From positions 1-64,000 of the forward strand of contig RAYO01000002.1 in NCBI GenBank assembly GCA_003612335.1: a stretch of 64,000 bases of DNA, given 5' to 3'. A model generated the notes under the pieces. It worked only from the letters and a program-made list of their open reading frames with translations, had not been told where the DNA came from and did not search any database. Origin of the DNA: a bacterium 1xD42-67 (GTDB taxonomy: Bacteria; Bacillota; Clostridia; Oscillospirales; Oscillospiraceae). Below, one piece after another: positions 23,238 through 31,975 of this stretch (its first letter is position 1; each line of letters starts with the position of its first letter). The position numbers and the translations under genes are program-made.

Positions 23238-24539
23238 ATGGAAAGATATTACCAGCCCGAGATCGAGTGCGCATCCCGGGAACAGATCAAAGCCTGGCAG
23301 GACGAGCGGCTTGTGAAGCAGGTGCGCCACGTCTGGGACAATGTGCCCTACTACCGCAAAAAGATGGAGGAGAAGGGGCTCACCCCCGACGATATCCGGT
23401 CCAGCGACGACCTGTACAAGCTGCCTTTCGTCACCAAGGCCGACCTGCGGGAGGCATACCCCTATGGGCTGGTTGCCAAGCCCCTGAAGGAGTGCGTGCG
23501 CATCCAGTCCACCTCGGGCACCACAGGCAAGCGGGTGGTGGCCTTCTACACCCAGCACGACATCGACCTGTGGGAGGACTGCTGCGCCCGGGCCATCATG
23601 GCCGCCGGCGGCACCGACGAGGACGTGTGTCAGGTGTCCTATGGCTACGGCCTGTTCACCGGCGGGCCGGGCCTCAACGGCGGCTCCCACAAGGTGGGCT
23701 GTCTCACCATCCCCACCTCCTCGGGCAACACCGAACGGCAGATCATGTTCATCCAGGACCTGAACGCCACCATCCTGTGCTGCACCCCCTCCTACGCCGC
23801 CTATATCGGCGAGACCATGAAGGAGATGGGCCTTGCCCCGGAACAGATCCCCCTGAAGGCGGGCATCTTCGGGGCTGAGGCCTGGAGCGAGGAGATGCGG
23901 CAGGACATCCAGAATACGCTGGGGATCAAAGCCTATGACATCTACGGCCTCACTGAGCTGTCCGGGCCCGGCGTGTCCTTCGAGTGCTCCGCCCAGAGCG
24001 GGATGCACATCAACGAGGACCACTTCATCGCCGAGATCATCGACCCCGACACCGGCGAGGTCCTCCCCGAGGGGAGCAAGGGCGAGCTGGTGTTCACCTC
24101 CATCACCAAGGAGGCGTTCCCCCTGCTGCGCTACCGCACCCGGGACATCTGTATGCTCACCCGGGAGAAGTGTTCCTGCGGGCGCACCCACGTGAAGATG
24201 TGCAAGCCCATGGGCCGGTCGGACGACATGCTCATCATCCGGGGGGTCAACGTCTTCCCGTCTCAGATCGAGACCGTCCTGCTCAACCACGGCTACCCCG
24301 CCAACTACCAGATCGTTGTGGACCGGGTGAAGTCCACCGACACCCTGGACGTCCAGGTGGAGATGACTCCCGAGATGTTCACCGACAATATGGGCGAGAT
24401 CGACCGCCGGCAGAGGGAGCTGGTGGACGGCCTGCGGTCCATGCTGGGCCTGGCCGCCAAGGTCACTCTGGTGGCCCCCAAGTCCATCGTCCGCAGCGAG
24501 GGCAAGGCCGTCCGGGTCATCGACAAGCGGAAGATCTGA
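23238..24539 (+). CDS. paaK: Phenylacetate/arylacetate-CoA ligase (PaaK family)
   Basis: 433 residues from ATG 23238 (AGAGGA 9 bp upstream; ATG 23229 would directly abut it). It is an AMP-forming acyl-CoA synthetase: P-loop-like STSGTTGKRVV, motif YDIYGLTELSGPG, RTRDIC, and the short PaaK C-terminal domain ending KAVRVIDKRKI. Next to IorAB and an ACT protein, it is likely to interconvert aryl acids (phenylacetate, indoleacetate, hydroxyphenylacetate) and their CoA thioesters, either to conserve energy from aromatic amino acids or to activate acids for reductive carboxylation to amino acids. Confidence 0.9.
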   Translation: MERYYQPEIECASREQIKAWQDERLVKQVRHVWDNVPYYRKKMEEKGLTPDDIRSSDDLYKLPFVTKADLREAYPYGLVAKPLKECVRIQSTSGTTGKRVVAFYTQHDIDLWEDCCARAIMAAGGTDEDVCQVSYGYGLFTGGPGLNGGSHKVGCLTIPTSSGNTERQIMFIQDLNATILCCTPSYAAYIGETMKEMGLAPEQIPLKAGIFGAEAWSEEMRQDIQNTLGIKAYDIYGLTELSGPGVSFECSAQSGMHINEDHFIAEIIDPDTGEVLPEGSKGELVFTSITKEAFPLLRYRTRDICMLTREKCSCGRTHVKMCKPMGRSDDMLIIRGVNVFPSQIETVLLNHGYPANYQIVVDRVKSTDTLDVQVEMTPEMFTDNMGEIDRRQRELVDGLRSMLGLAAKVTLVAPKSIVRSEGKAVRVIDKRKI

Positions 24540-24542
24540 GCG

Positions 24543-24643
24543 CTGCCTCCCCCTTTATGGGGGAGGTGGCCGCGAAGCGGTCGGAGGGGGTGTCCCCCCT
24601 CACCTGGCTTCGCCAGGAGCTCCCCCACAAGGGGGGAGCCAAT
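24543..24643. repeat. Opposed pair of dispersed palindromic repeats
   Basis: Rightward copy: CCTCCCCCTTTATGGGGGAGG, then GGCCGCGAAGCGGTC, then GGAGGGGGTGTC. Leftward copy: GGCTTCGCCAGG hairpin, then GAGCTCCCCCACAAGGGGGGAGC. Same family and head-to-head layout as 13417-13555. Confidence 0.7.
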
Positions 24644-24671
24644 TGAAGCAGGAACAGGAGGAATCGATATC

Positions 24672-25106
24672 ATGAGCATCAAGCAGATCTCGGTCTTTTT
24701 GGAGAACGTCCCCGGTGCGCTCTACGCCATGACCGGCGTTTTGGCTCAGAACAAGATCGACATGCGGGCCTTCACCCTGGCAGAGGCCAGCGACTTCGGG
24801 ATCGCCCGGATCATCGTGGACGATCTCTATAAGACCACCACCGTCCTCAAGGACGCGGGCTATGTCCACTCCATCAGCGATGTGCTGGGGGTGGTCATCC
24901 CAGACAGCCCCGGCGGACTGAACCGGGTCCTCCAGGCCCTCACCGATGCCCAGGTGAACGTGGAATATATGTACGTCTTCCTGGGGCACAAGACCACTGG
25001 GAGCGCCTATATGATCTTCAAGGTGGCGGACATCGCCGCGGCCTCCGCCGCCCTGGCCGCCCGGGGGATCCGCACCATAGAGCAGGAGGAGCTGGAGAAG
25101 CTCTGA
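24672..25106 (+). CDS. Tandem ACT-domain protein
   Basis: 144 residues with two ACT domains: residues 1-68 (ISVFLENVPGALYAMTGVLA) and 70-144 (GVVIPDSPGGLNRVLQAL). Each has the Gly-containing turn where amino acids bind. Free-standing proteins of this type commonly accompany IorAB and PaaK genes and are thought to sense aromatic amino acids. AGGAGG lies upstream; a strong terminator ends the unit. Confidence 0.9.
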   Translation: MSIKQISVFLENVPGALYAMTGVLAQNKIDMRAFTLAEASDFGIARIIVDDLYKTTTVLKDAGYVHSISDVLGVVIPDSPGGLNRVLQALTDAQVNVEYMYVFLGHKTTGSAYMIFKVADIAAASAALAARGIRTIEQEELEKL

Positions 25107-25112
25107 GATGGA

Positions 25113-25160
25113 GATATCCGCCCCGGCCAGGACCGGGGCGGATATCCTCTATTTTTTCTT
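25113..25160 (+). terminator. Strong terminator ending the ior-paaK-ACT region
   Basis: 14-bp perfect stem GATATCCGCCCCGG (25113-25126) / CCGGGGCGGATATC (25133-25146), then a T-rich tract. It overlaps the 3' end of the convergent ygiQ. Confidence 0.92.
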
Positions 25161-27113
25161 TTTCGGTCTGGCCCAGCCCGCTTTCCGGACAGGACGGGCG
25201 GGCCCTTCTTTTTTCTCCATGCGGGTCCTGGAATCAGAACGGGGCCCTCGGCTCTTTTTGGGCTGGTCCTTGGAGGGGGAAGGGCTGTGGGCGGCCCCCT
25301 TTGCGGGCTTGTCCGGCCTCACCAGGCAGCGCTTGCCGTAGCCGATCAGGTCTTCGCGGCCGGTCCTGCGCAATGCCTCCAGCACCAGAGCTCGGTTCTG
25401 GGGCTTGCGCCACTGCATCAGGGCCCGCTGGAGGGCCTTGTCGTGGGGCGTTTTGGGGACGAAGACCGGCTCCATGGTCCGGGGGTCGATCCCGGTGTAC
25501 CACATGCAGGTGGCCAGGGTGCCGGGGGTGGGGTAGAAGTCCTGGACCTGCTCGGGCATGTGCCCCTGCCTGTTCAGCCACTCCGCCAGCTGGACGGCGT
25601 CCTCCAGGGTGCAGCCCGGGTGGGAGGATATCAGGTAGGGCACCAGATACTGGTCCTTGCCGTAGCGGCGGTTGAGCTTGAAGTACTTCTCACGGAATTT
25701 CTCATAGACCTGGATATGGGGCTTGCCCATGTAGTCCAGGGTGTGGGCCACGCAGTGCTCCGGGGCCACTTTCAGCTGGCCCGAGATGTGGTGCTGGACC
25801 AGGTCGGTGAAGAACTCCCCGCTGGGGTCCTTCATCAGGTAGTCAAAGCGGATCCCGGAGCGGATGAACACCTTCTTTACCTTGGGGATCTCCCGCAGCT
25901 TGCGCAGGAGCAGCATGTAGTCCGTGTGGTCGGCGTCCAGGTTGGGGCAGGGCTCCGGGGCCAGACAGGCCCGGTTTCGGCACATGCCGCTCTTCAGCTG
26001 CTTCTGGCAGGAGGGCCGGCGGAAGGTGGCCGAGGGGCCGCCCACATCGTGGATGTAGCCCTTGAAGCCGGGATGTCGGGTGAGCAGCTCCACCTCCCGG
26101 ATGACGCTCTCGTGGCTGCGGCAGGAGATGGTCCGCCCCTGGTGGAAGGCCAGGGAACAGAAATTGCAGGCCCCAAAGCATCCCCGGTTGTGGGCCACCG
26201 AGAAGCGCACTTCCTCGATGGCGGGCACGCCCCCCAGCTCGTCGTACATGGGGTGGGGCTCCCGGACGTAGGGCAGCTCCGCCACTCGGTCCAGCTCGGC
26301 GGTGGACAGGGGGAAGGCCGGAGGGTTGACGATGAGAAAGCGGTCCCCGTGTCTCTGGACGATGGCCCTGCCCGACACTGCGTCGTGCTCCTGGTACTCC
26401 GCCATGTTGGCCCGGGCGTAGGCCGTCTTGGAGGCGGAGACCTCCTCGAAGGAGGGGACCTCCACCCGGGGATAGGCGCAGACGCCGGGATACCTGCCGA
26501 TGATGCAGGTGCCCCGCACGTCGGCGATCTCCTCCACCGGAGTGCCCGAGGCCAGACGGGCGGCGATCTCCAGGGTGGCGGCCTCACCCATACCGTAGGT
26601 GAGGATGTCCGCCTGAGAATCGAAGAGGACAGACCGGCGCACCTTGTCCTCCCAGTAGTCGTAATGGGCGAAGCGGCGCAGACTGGCTTCCAGACCGCCG
26701 ATGATGATGGGGATATCCCCAAAAGCCTCCCGCACCCGGTTGGAGTAGACCACCGTGGCGTGGTCGGGCCGCAGGCCCGCCCTCCGGCCGGGGGAGTAGG
26801 CGTCGTCATGGCGGCGCTTTCTGGCGGCGGTGTAGTGGGCCACCATAGAGTCGATGTTCCCCGCCCCGATGAGCACCCCCAGCCGGGGCCGGCCCAGAGC
26901 GGAGAAGGGCTCCGCCGATCTCCAGTCCGGCTGGGCCAGGACGGCCACCCGGTAGCCCTCTGCTTCCAGGATCCGGCCGATGATGGCGGGGCCGAAGGAG
27001 GGGTGGTCCACGTAGGCGTCGCCGGTGATCAGCAGGAAGTCGTAATGGTCCCACCCCCGGCGGGCCATGTCCTCCCGGGACACCGGGAGGAACAGATCGG
27101 GGTCGAAGGGCAT
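25149..27113 (-). CDS. ygiQ: YgiQ family radical SAM protein
   Basis: 654 residues, ATG at 27111-27113 with AAAGGAGG. An N-terminal YgiQ-specific domain (about 1-290) precedes the radical SAM core with CFGACNFC binding [4Fe-4S] and, later, VAPEHC and PTPGT segments. The C-terminal ~60 residues are a basic, Lys/Arg/Pro-rich tail ending in KKKK, longer and more charged than needed for the fold and possibly RNA-binding. The reaction catalysed by the family is unknown. It is read from a promoter about 190 nt upstream through a structured leader. Confidence 0.93.
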   Translation of the reverse strand: MPFDPDLFLPVSREDMARRGWDHYDFLLITGDAYVDHPSFGPAIIGRILEAEGYRVAVLAQPDWRSAEPFSALGRPRLGVLIGAGNIDSMVAHYTAARKRRHDDAYSPGRRAGLRPDHATVVYSNRVREAFGDIPIIIGGLEASLRRFAHYDYWEDKVRRSVLFDSQADILTYGMGEAATLEIAARLASGTPVEEIADVRGTCIIGRYPGVCAYPRVEVPSFEEVSASKTAYARANMAEYQEHDAVSGRAIVQRHGDRFLIVNPPAFPLSTAELDRVAELPYVREPHPMYDELGGVPAIEEVRFSVAHNRGCFGACNFCSLAFHQGRTISCRSHESVIREVELLTRHPGFKGYIHDVGGPSATFRRPSCQKQLKSGMCRNRACLAPEPCPNLDADHTDYMLLLRKLREIPKVKKVFIRSGIRFDYLMKDPSGEFFTDLVQHHISGQLKVAPEHCVAHTLDYMGKPHIQVYEKFREKYFKLNRRYGKDQYLVPYLISSHPGCTLEDAVQLAEWLNRQGHMPEQVQDFYPTPGTLATCMWYTGIDPRTMEPVFVPKTPHDKALQRALMQWRKPQNRALVLEALRRTGREDLIGYGKRCLVRPDKPAKGAAHSPSPSKDQPKKSRGPRSDSRTRMEKKEGPARPVRKAGWARPKKKK

Positions 27114-27116
27114 GGG

Positions 27117-27308
27117 CGCCCCTCCTTTCCATCCAGATGAGAACGCAGCTGGACGGGCGCGGGATGCGCTCCTCCAACTGCGTCTATAGTTGGCGTGGCC
27201 GAAAAGCGGCCTGCGCCAGACTTCATAGTCAGCGCACAGGTTTTGCCAGCCAGCGGCTCTGCCGATGGCTGAAGATCGGTTTTACCGATCTTCAAGTGTG
27301 CTGACTAT
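27117..27308 (-). ncRNA. Highly structured ygiQ 5' leader, possible new RNA element
   Basis: Four nested or adjacent hairpins fill the leader. There is an outer pairing ATAGTCAGC.CAC (27225-27237 with 27296-27308). Inside it are GAAGATCGG/CCGATCTTC (27270-27293) and AGCCAGCGGC/GCCGATGGCT. Then come TGGCGTGGCCG/CGGCCTGCGCCA (27190-27217) and ACGCAG...CTGCGT (27133-27182), the last enclosing the region before the ribosome binding site. No known riboswitch core was recognised. It could also be a mobile palindrome. Confidence 0.45.
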
Positions 27309-27338
27309 ACTATATCACAGAGGCCCTCAGATCCGCAA
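27309..27338 (-). promoter_or_regulatory. Promoter of the ygiQ leader
   Basis: Minus strand: TTGCGG (27333-27338), 18-bp spacer, TATAGT (27309-27314), the latter repeated in overlap. I see no gene in 27339-27458. Confidence 0.5.
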
Positions 27339-27458
27339 GGGGGACTTTCTCAGCCCGCCGGGGCGCGGAGCGTCCAGACGCTGTCCTGGCCCCTGCCGCA
27401 GGCGGTCGGGCCATCAGACGGGTCGGCGGCCGGAACAGGTATGTTCCGTCTCTCCCGA

Positions 27459-28700
27459 TCATTTTGGAAGCTGAGGGGCCATGGTGCGGGTGTGGCGTAT
27501 CTCCTCCCAAACAGTGGTCTTTTTCCAAAAGCTGGCGGCGGTGATGGGCAGCCAGGTGAGGAGGAACAGCCAGTAGGCAGCCAGGCCCTTCCACAGCCGG
27601 TGGTCCCACTTGCCCTCTAAGGTGATGACGGTCCCGGCGGCGATCGTGGCGGTGAGCGCGGCCCAGGCGATGTTCCCGCAGGCCCCCGCCAGAGCCAGGA
27701 CCAGGGCCTCTGGGAGGGTCCGGCCCCCCAGGGCGGCGGTGAGGGCGGTGCAGAGCAGTCCGGCCAGGGCAGCCAGCTGGTAGGCAGGGAGGAGGAGGGT
27801 GGCCTCGAAGTCGAAGAGGGCCAGCCGGGGCCGGGCCGCCTGGCGCTCCTCCAGAGCGGGCAGACAGAGCCGGGCCACCTGAAGGGTGCCGCTGGACCAG
27901 CGCCGCCGCTGTTTGAAGGACTGCTCCCAGGTGAGGGGCTGTTCGTCATAGGTGACCGCCCGGGGCACATAGGCCACCTTCGCCCCCGCCAAAACGGTCT
28001 GGGCGGTGAGCTCCAGGTCCTCGCTGATGGTCTCGGTGCGCCAGCCACCCAGCTGGTCCAGCAGCTGCTGGGACACCATGAAGCCGGTGCCCCCGATCAT
28101 AGCGGACACCCCCAGCCCCGCCTTGCCCCCGTTGTGGAAACGGTCCATCATCCAGTAGTAGATGGAGGAGGCGCCGGATATGGCGGTGTCATAGGGGTTC
28201 TTGCTGTCCCGGTAGCCCTGGGCGGCCTTCACGCCGGTCAGCCGGGCGGCGTTCATCTCCGCTAAAAAGCGGCGGTCCACCACGTTGTCCGCGTCGAAGA
28301 CCAGCCAGGCGTCGTACTGCCGGCCCCGGAGGCGGTCATAGGCGAAGCGGAGGACCTCCCCCTTGCTCTTCACCGGGACGGTGCACTCCAGTACCCGGGC
28401 CCCCCGGGACCGGGCCGCGCCGGCCGTGTCATCGGTGCAGTTGTTGGGGACCACCCACACGTCATAGAGTTCCGCCGGGTAGTCCTGGGCCAGCAGGCTG
28501 TCGATCAGGGGGCCGATCACCTCCGCCTCGTTCCGGGCGGCGATCAGCACCGCGAAACGGGTCTGGGGCGGATGGATCCCATAGTCTGTGGGCTTTTTCA
28601 CACAGGCCAGGCCGGAGATCAGATACCACAGGCCCCACAAGCTCATCAGCGCCCCCATCGTGCCCGTCAGGGCCAGCGCGGCAGGGAATAACCAGTCCAT
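27459..28700 (-). CDS. Membrane GT2 glycosyltransferase (BcsA/hyaluronan synthase-like)
   Basis: 413 residues from ATG 28700 (AGAGGAGG upstream). One N-terminal membrane segment is followed by a GT-A domain: VLIAARNEAEVIGPLI, DADN (UDP-sugar/metal), a second acidic ISEDLEL, and QRRRWSSG (the Q-x-x-R-W processivity motif). Three or more C-terminal membrane segments follow. The design is that of processive beta-glycan synthases or polyprenol glycosyltransferases. No other polysaccharide gene is adjacent, so the product is unknown. Confidence 0.88.
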   Translation of the reverse strand: MDWLFPAALALTGTMGALMSLWGLWYLISGLACVKKPTDYGIHPPQTRFAVLIAARNEAEVIGPLIDSLLAQDYPAELYDVWVVPNNCTDDTAGAARSRGARVLECTVPVKSKGEVLRFAYDRLRGRQYDAWLVFDADNVVDRRFLAEMNAARLTGVKAAQGYRDSKNPYDTAISGASSIYYWMMDRFHNGGKAGLGVSAMIGGTGFMVSQQLLDQLGGWRTETISEDLELTAQTVLAGAKVAYVPRAVTYDEQPLTWEQSFKQRRRWSSGTLQVARLCLPALEERQAARPRLALFDFEATLLLPAYQLAALAGLLCTALTAALGGRTLPEALVLALAGACGNIAWAALTATIAAGTVITLEGKWDHRLWKGLAAYWLFLLTWLPITAASFWKKTTVWEEIRHTRTMAPQLPK

Positions 28701-28882
28701 GACCACGCCCTCCTCTCTTTTGATCTTGGCTCTAAGGATAGCAGGGCTTTTTTAAGGACGCCGTGGGAGGAAGATCAAGATTTTATTAAGGTTTCTTTAA
28801 AAGTTGGGGGTTTCGGAGGGGGCGGTCCTGTGGTACAATAGGGCATCGATCGCCGGGCCAGGCTCGGAAAGGAAGGGATCTT

Positions 28883-30466
28883 ATGATACGGATCGGGAAT
28901 CTGTCCCTGCCTGTGGACGGGGACTTCGACCTGCTGCGCAGGCGGGCGGCCCGGGCCCTGGGGGTGCGCCCCGGGGTCCTGGGGGAGCTGGAGATCGTCC
29001 GCCAGTCCATCGATGCCCGGGACAAGTACAATGTCCACTATGTCTGCACTGTGGAGCTGTCCATGGCCGACGAGGCGGCCCTGGTGCGTTCCGCCCCGGG
29101 GCGGAACGTGACGCTGACGGAGCGGGCCCCCTACACATTCCCAGAGGTGGCGCGGAGCTCCTCCCTGGCCCCAGTGGTGGTGGGGATGGGCCCGGCGGGG
29201 CTTTTCGCCGCGCTCTTCCTGGCCCGGAACGGCCTGCCCTGCGTCATTTTGGAGCGGGGCCAGGACATCGACCGGCGCACCCTGGATGTGGGAGAGTTCT
29301 GGACCACCGGGGCGCTGGACGAGGGCTCCAACGTCCAGTTCGGCGAGGGAGGCGCGGGCACCTTCTCCGACGGAAAGCTCACCACCGGCACCCACGACCG
29401 GCGCATCTCCGCCGTGTTAGACGCCCTGGTGGAGGCGGGGGCCCCCGCCGACGTGAAGTGGTCCCATAAGCCCCACATCGGCACCGATATCCTCCGGGAG
29501 GTGGTGAAGACCATCCGGAAGGAGCTGACCGCCCTGGGCTGCGATGTGCGCTTCGGCCACAAGCTCACCGGCCTGACGGTGAGCGGCGGGGCCCTGGCCG
29601 GCATCCGTGCGGAGGGGCCGCAGGGCCCCTATCTCCTGGCCTGCGACGCCCTGGTGCTGGCCCCCGGCCACTCCGCCCGCGACACCTTCGCCATGCTCCG
29701 CGACGCTGGGGTGCCCATGGAGCAGAAAAAATTCGCTGTCGGCCTGCGGGTCGAGCACCGGCAGCGGGACGTCAGCTTCCGGCAGTACGGAGGCTGCTGG
29801 GAAAAGCTCCCCCCTTCGGACTATAAGCTGGCCTGCCACCTGCCCTCTGGCCGCTCCGCATTCACCTTCTGTGTCTGTCCCGGGGGACAGGTGGTGGCCG
29901 CCGCCTCGGAACAGGGGGGCGTGGTCACCAACGGTATGAGCCATCGAGCCCGGGACGGGGAGGAGATCAACGGCGGCCTGCTGGTGGGGGTGGGGCCGGA
30001 GGACTTCCCGGACGGGGATGTGCTGGCCGGCGTCCGCTTCCAGCAGGAATGGGAGCGGGCGGCCTTCCGGCTGGGGGGCGGTGGCTTCCGGGCCCCTGTC
30101 CAGCGGGTGGAGGACTTCCTCCAGGGCCGCCCCTCCGAGGGGCCGGGGGGCATCCTGCCCACCTACCGCCCCGGCGTCACCTGGACGGATCTGCGGCCCT
30201 GTCTGCCCGGCTATGTCACCGACGCCCTGGCCCAGGCGATCCCCCTGCTGGACCGGAAGCTCCGCGGCTTCGCCGCCCCGGACGCGGTCCTCACCGGGGT
30301 GGAGACCCGGTCCTCCTCTCCGGTGCGCATCCTCCGGGACGGGAGCCTCCAGTCCGCCCTCCGGGGCCTCTACCCCTGCGGCGAGGGGGCGGGCTACGCT
30401 GGGGGGATCGTCTCCGCAGCTGTGGACGGGATCCGGGTGGCAGAGGCGGTGGCCGGCGGGATCTGA
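28883..30466 (+). CDS. FAD-dependent oxidoreductase (COG2509 family)
   Basis: 527 residues; GGAAGGGA upstream. An N-terminal ~90-residue domain precedes the Rossmann motif VVVGMGPAGLFAALFLARNG (about 97-116). Then follow EGSNVQFGEGGAGTFSDGKL, a feature of this family, and the C-terminal FAD-contact segment GLYPCGEGAGYAGGIVSAAVDG. It is a cytosolic dehydrogenase of unknown substrate, common in clostridia. TACAAT (28834-28839) with TGG is a likely -10. The 28701-28882 gap otherwise holds divergent promoters only. Confidence 0.88.
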   Translation: MIRIGNLSLPVDGDFDLLRRRAARALGVRPGVLGELEIVRQSIDARDKYNVHYVCTVELSMADEAALVRSAPGRNVTLTERAPYTFPEVARSSSLAPVVVGMGPAGLFAALFLARNGLPCVILERGQDIDRRTLDVGEFWTTGALDEGSNVQFGEGGAGTFSDGKLTTGTHDRRISAVLDALVEAGAPADVKWSHKPHIGTDILREVVKTIRKELTALGCDVRFGHKLTGLTVSGGALAGIRAEGPQGPYLLACDALVLAPGHSARDTFAMLRDAGVPMEQKKFAVGLRVEHRQRDVSFRQYGGCWEKLPPSDYKLACHLPSGRSAFTFCVCPGGQVVAAASEQGGVVTNGMSHRARDGEEINGGLLVGVGPEDFPDGDVLAGVRFQQEWERAAFRLGGGGFRAPVQRVEDFLQGRPSEGPGGILPTYRPGVTWTDLRPCLPGYVTDALAQAIPLLDRKLRGFAAPDAVLTGVETRSSSPVRILRDGSLQSALRGLYPCGEGAGYAGGIVSAAVDGIRVAEAVAGGI

Positions 30467-30471
30467 GCATC

Positions 30472-30512
30472 GAAAAGGCCCCCTGGACACGGATACCGTA
30501 TCCAGGGGGCCT
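30472..30512. terminator. Terminator between convergent genes
   Basis: 12-bp stem AGGCCCCCTGGA (30476-30487) / TCCAGGGGGCCT (30501-30512). A TTTT follows on the minus strand, so it mainly ends the NlpC/P60 gene. Confidence 0.8.
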
Positions 30513-30536
30513 CCTGTCAGGGGCTATGTAGAGGGA

Positions 30537-31457
30537 TCAGACGATGCGGCGGCCGCCGACGAAGCCGGTGGTGTAGTAGGCATCGCTCAGCTTGCTGATG
30601 ATGACGCCCACCTTGGCGGTGGAGGCGTGGATGAACTGACCGTCGCCGATGTACAGGCCCACGTGAGTGGCGCGGACACTGGGGTTGTTCTTGTTGAAGA
30701 TCACGATGTCGCCGGGCTGGAGCTCGCTCATGGAGACGGGCACGCCGTTGTCCAGCTGGCCGGAGCAGGTGCGGCTGATGCTGTAGCCGAACTGCTTGTA
30801 GACGTAGCTGGTGAAGCCGGAGCAGTCGAAGCCGCTGGGGGAGGCGCCGCCGTGGACGTAGCGGTAGCCCTTGAACTGGAGGGCGTAGTCGGCGATCTGC
30901 TGGCCCAGGCCGGAGCGGGCCACCTCATCGGCCTCTGCCTTCACCGCGTAGTCGGCGCTGATGTAGCCGTCCTCGATCTTATACCAGCCGTAGAGGATCT
31001 CCTCCACCTCTACGATCCGGCCGGCGTACAGGGTGCCCACCCGGTCGAACTCGGTGCCGGGGCCGGAGCGGACGTTCAGCGGGCCCTCGGTGATCCGGGC
31101 GTAGATCTTGTCGTCCTCCTCGGTCTCCTCCGCCTGGGGGGCCTCCTCAGTCAGGGGGACGGCGGCGGGCGCCACCTCGGACCCCTCGGGGACGGTGAGA
31201 TATTCACCGGACACATAGCCGGTGCTCCCCTCGAAGGAGATCTGATACCAGCCGTTCTCCAGGGCGGAGAGGATCTCCACCTGGGTGCCGTGGGCCAGCT
31301 GCTTCAGGATGGCGCTGGTGGTGTTTGCCTCAGCACGCATCCGCAGGTAAGAATCTTCGGTATCGACGGTGCCGGTGACGGCAAGGGCAGGGGCGGCCAG
31401 AGCGCCTGCCAGCAGGACACTGGCAGTCAGACGGGCCAAAGCGCGATGGAGATGCAT
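30537..31457 (-). CDS. Secreted NlpC/P60 endopeptidase with two SH3 domains
   Basis: 306 residues with a signal peptide (LTASVLLAGALAAPALA, cleavage near residue 26). Two bacterial SH3 domains follow (about 28-90 and 115-170: YLRMRAEANTTSAIL and PLNVRSGPGTEFDRVG), then an NlpC/P60 domain with the catalytic Cys in GFDCSGF, His in ATHVGLYIGDG, and a third polar residue in QFIHAS. It would cut gamma-D-Glu-meso-Dap type links in peptidoglycan outside the cell. It lies 56 bp after the small gene at 31514 and may share its transcript. Confidence 0.93.
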   Translation of the reverse strand: MHLHRALARLTASVLLAGALAAPALAVTGTVDTEDSYLRMRAEANTTSAILKQLAHGTQVEILSALENGWYQISFEGSTGYVSGEYLTVPEGSEVAPAAVPLTEEAPQAEETEEDDKIYARITEGPLNVRSGPGTEFDRVGTLYAGRIVEVEEILYGWYKIEDGYISADYAVKAEADEVARSGLGQQIADYALQFKGYRYVHGGASPSGFDCSGFTSYVYKQFGYSISRTCSGQLDNGVPVSMSELQPGDIVIFNKNNPSVRATHVGLYIGDGQFIHASTAKVGVIISKLSDAYYTTGFVGGRRIV

Positions 31458-31513
31458 ATCGACGTCCTCCTCTTTTCTATAACAGACGGTTTATCAGCAG
31501 TATCTTCTCGATG

Positions 31514-31804
31514 TTATTTGCCGGACAGGGCCCGGTCCAGCCACACGGAAGCCACATCCATAGCGGCATAAAGGCTGTCCTTCTCGCTCTTCTTCACCAC
31601 CCGGTCCCGGCTCTTCAGGTCGGGGTCGGTGAGCTGGAGCTGGACAGATACCCGGTCCGCAACGGGCAGGTCGCCCTGCTTCTTGCTGGACAGGATCTGG
31701 ATCATGATGATGTATTTCTCCGCCATGGTCCCGTAGTAGATCAGGTCGTCTTTCCGGCGCAGGGGGTGTCCCTTATAGGAAAGAGGCAGATCGGTGTTCG
31801 GCAT
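31514..31804 (-). CDS. Hypothetical protein upstream of the NlpC/P60 gene
   Basis: 96 residues, AAGGAGG 7 bp before ATG 31802-31804. It is basic with a central MAEKYIIMIQILSSKKQGDLPVA and a C-terminal helical YAAMDVASVWLDRALS. No signal peptide or membrane segment. Possibly related to small clostridial proteins annotated only as hypothetical. It has a consensus promoter with an internal palindrome. Confidence 0.7.
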   Translation of the reverse strand: MPNTDLPLSYKGHPLRRKDDLIYYGTMAEKYIIMIQILSSKKQGDLPVADRVSVQLQLTDPDLKSRDRVVKKSEKDSLYAAMDVASVWLDRALSGK

Positions 31805-31841
31805 GGTGTCGCCTCCTTAGCGATCAAAAAGTTGTAACCGA

Positions 31842-31870
31842 ATTGTAACACATTTGTTACCTCTTGTCAA
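31842..31870 (-). promoter_or_regulatory. Consensus promoter with internal operator-like palindrome
   Basis: Minus strand: TTGACA (31865-31870), 17 bp, TACAAT (31842-31847). The palindrome GTAACA-N4-TGTTAC (31845-31860) lies between the boxes, and more GTTGTAAC copies flank it (31831-31838), suggesting a repressor site. Confidence 0.75.
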
Positions 31871-31946
31871 ATCTTTTCCGAAAAAAACAAAAGGGTTTTT
31901 TCTGGAAAGATCTGGGCAAGATGATGGCAAAAAAAGAAGATAGACC

Positions 31947-31975
31947 TTGACAGCCTACCTTTTATATGGTAAGAT
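31947..31975 (+). promoter_or_regulatory. Promoter of rpoBC
   Basis: TTGACA (31947-31952), 17 bp, TAAGAT (31970-31975) with TGG extension. Confidence 0.75.

Noticed and set aside
13417-24643. CRISPR array
   Set aside because: The repeats are dispersed, opposed palindromes without regular spacers and no cas genes are present.
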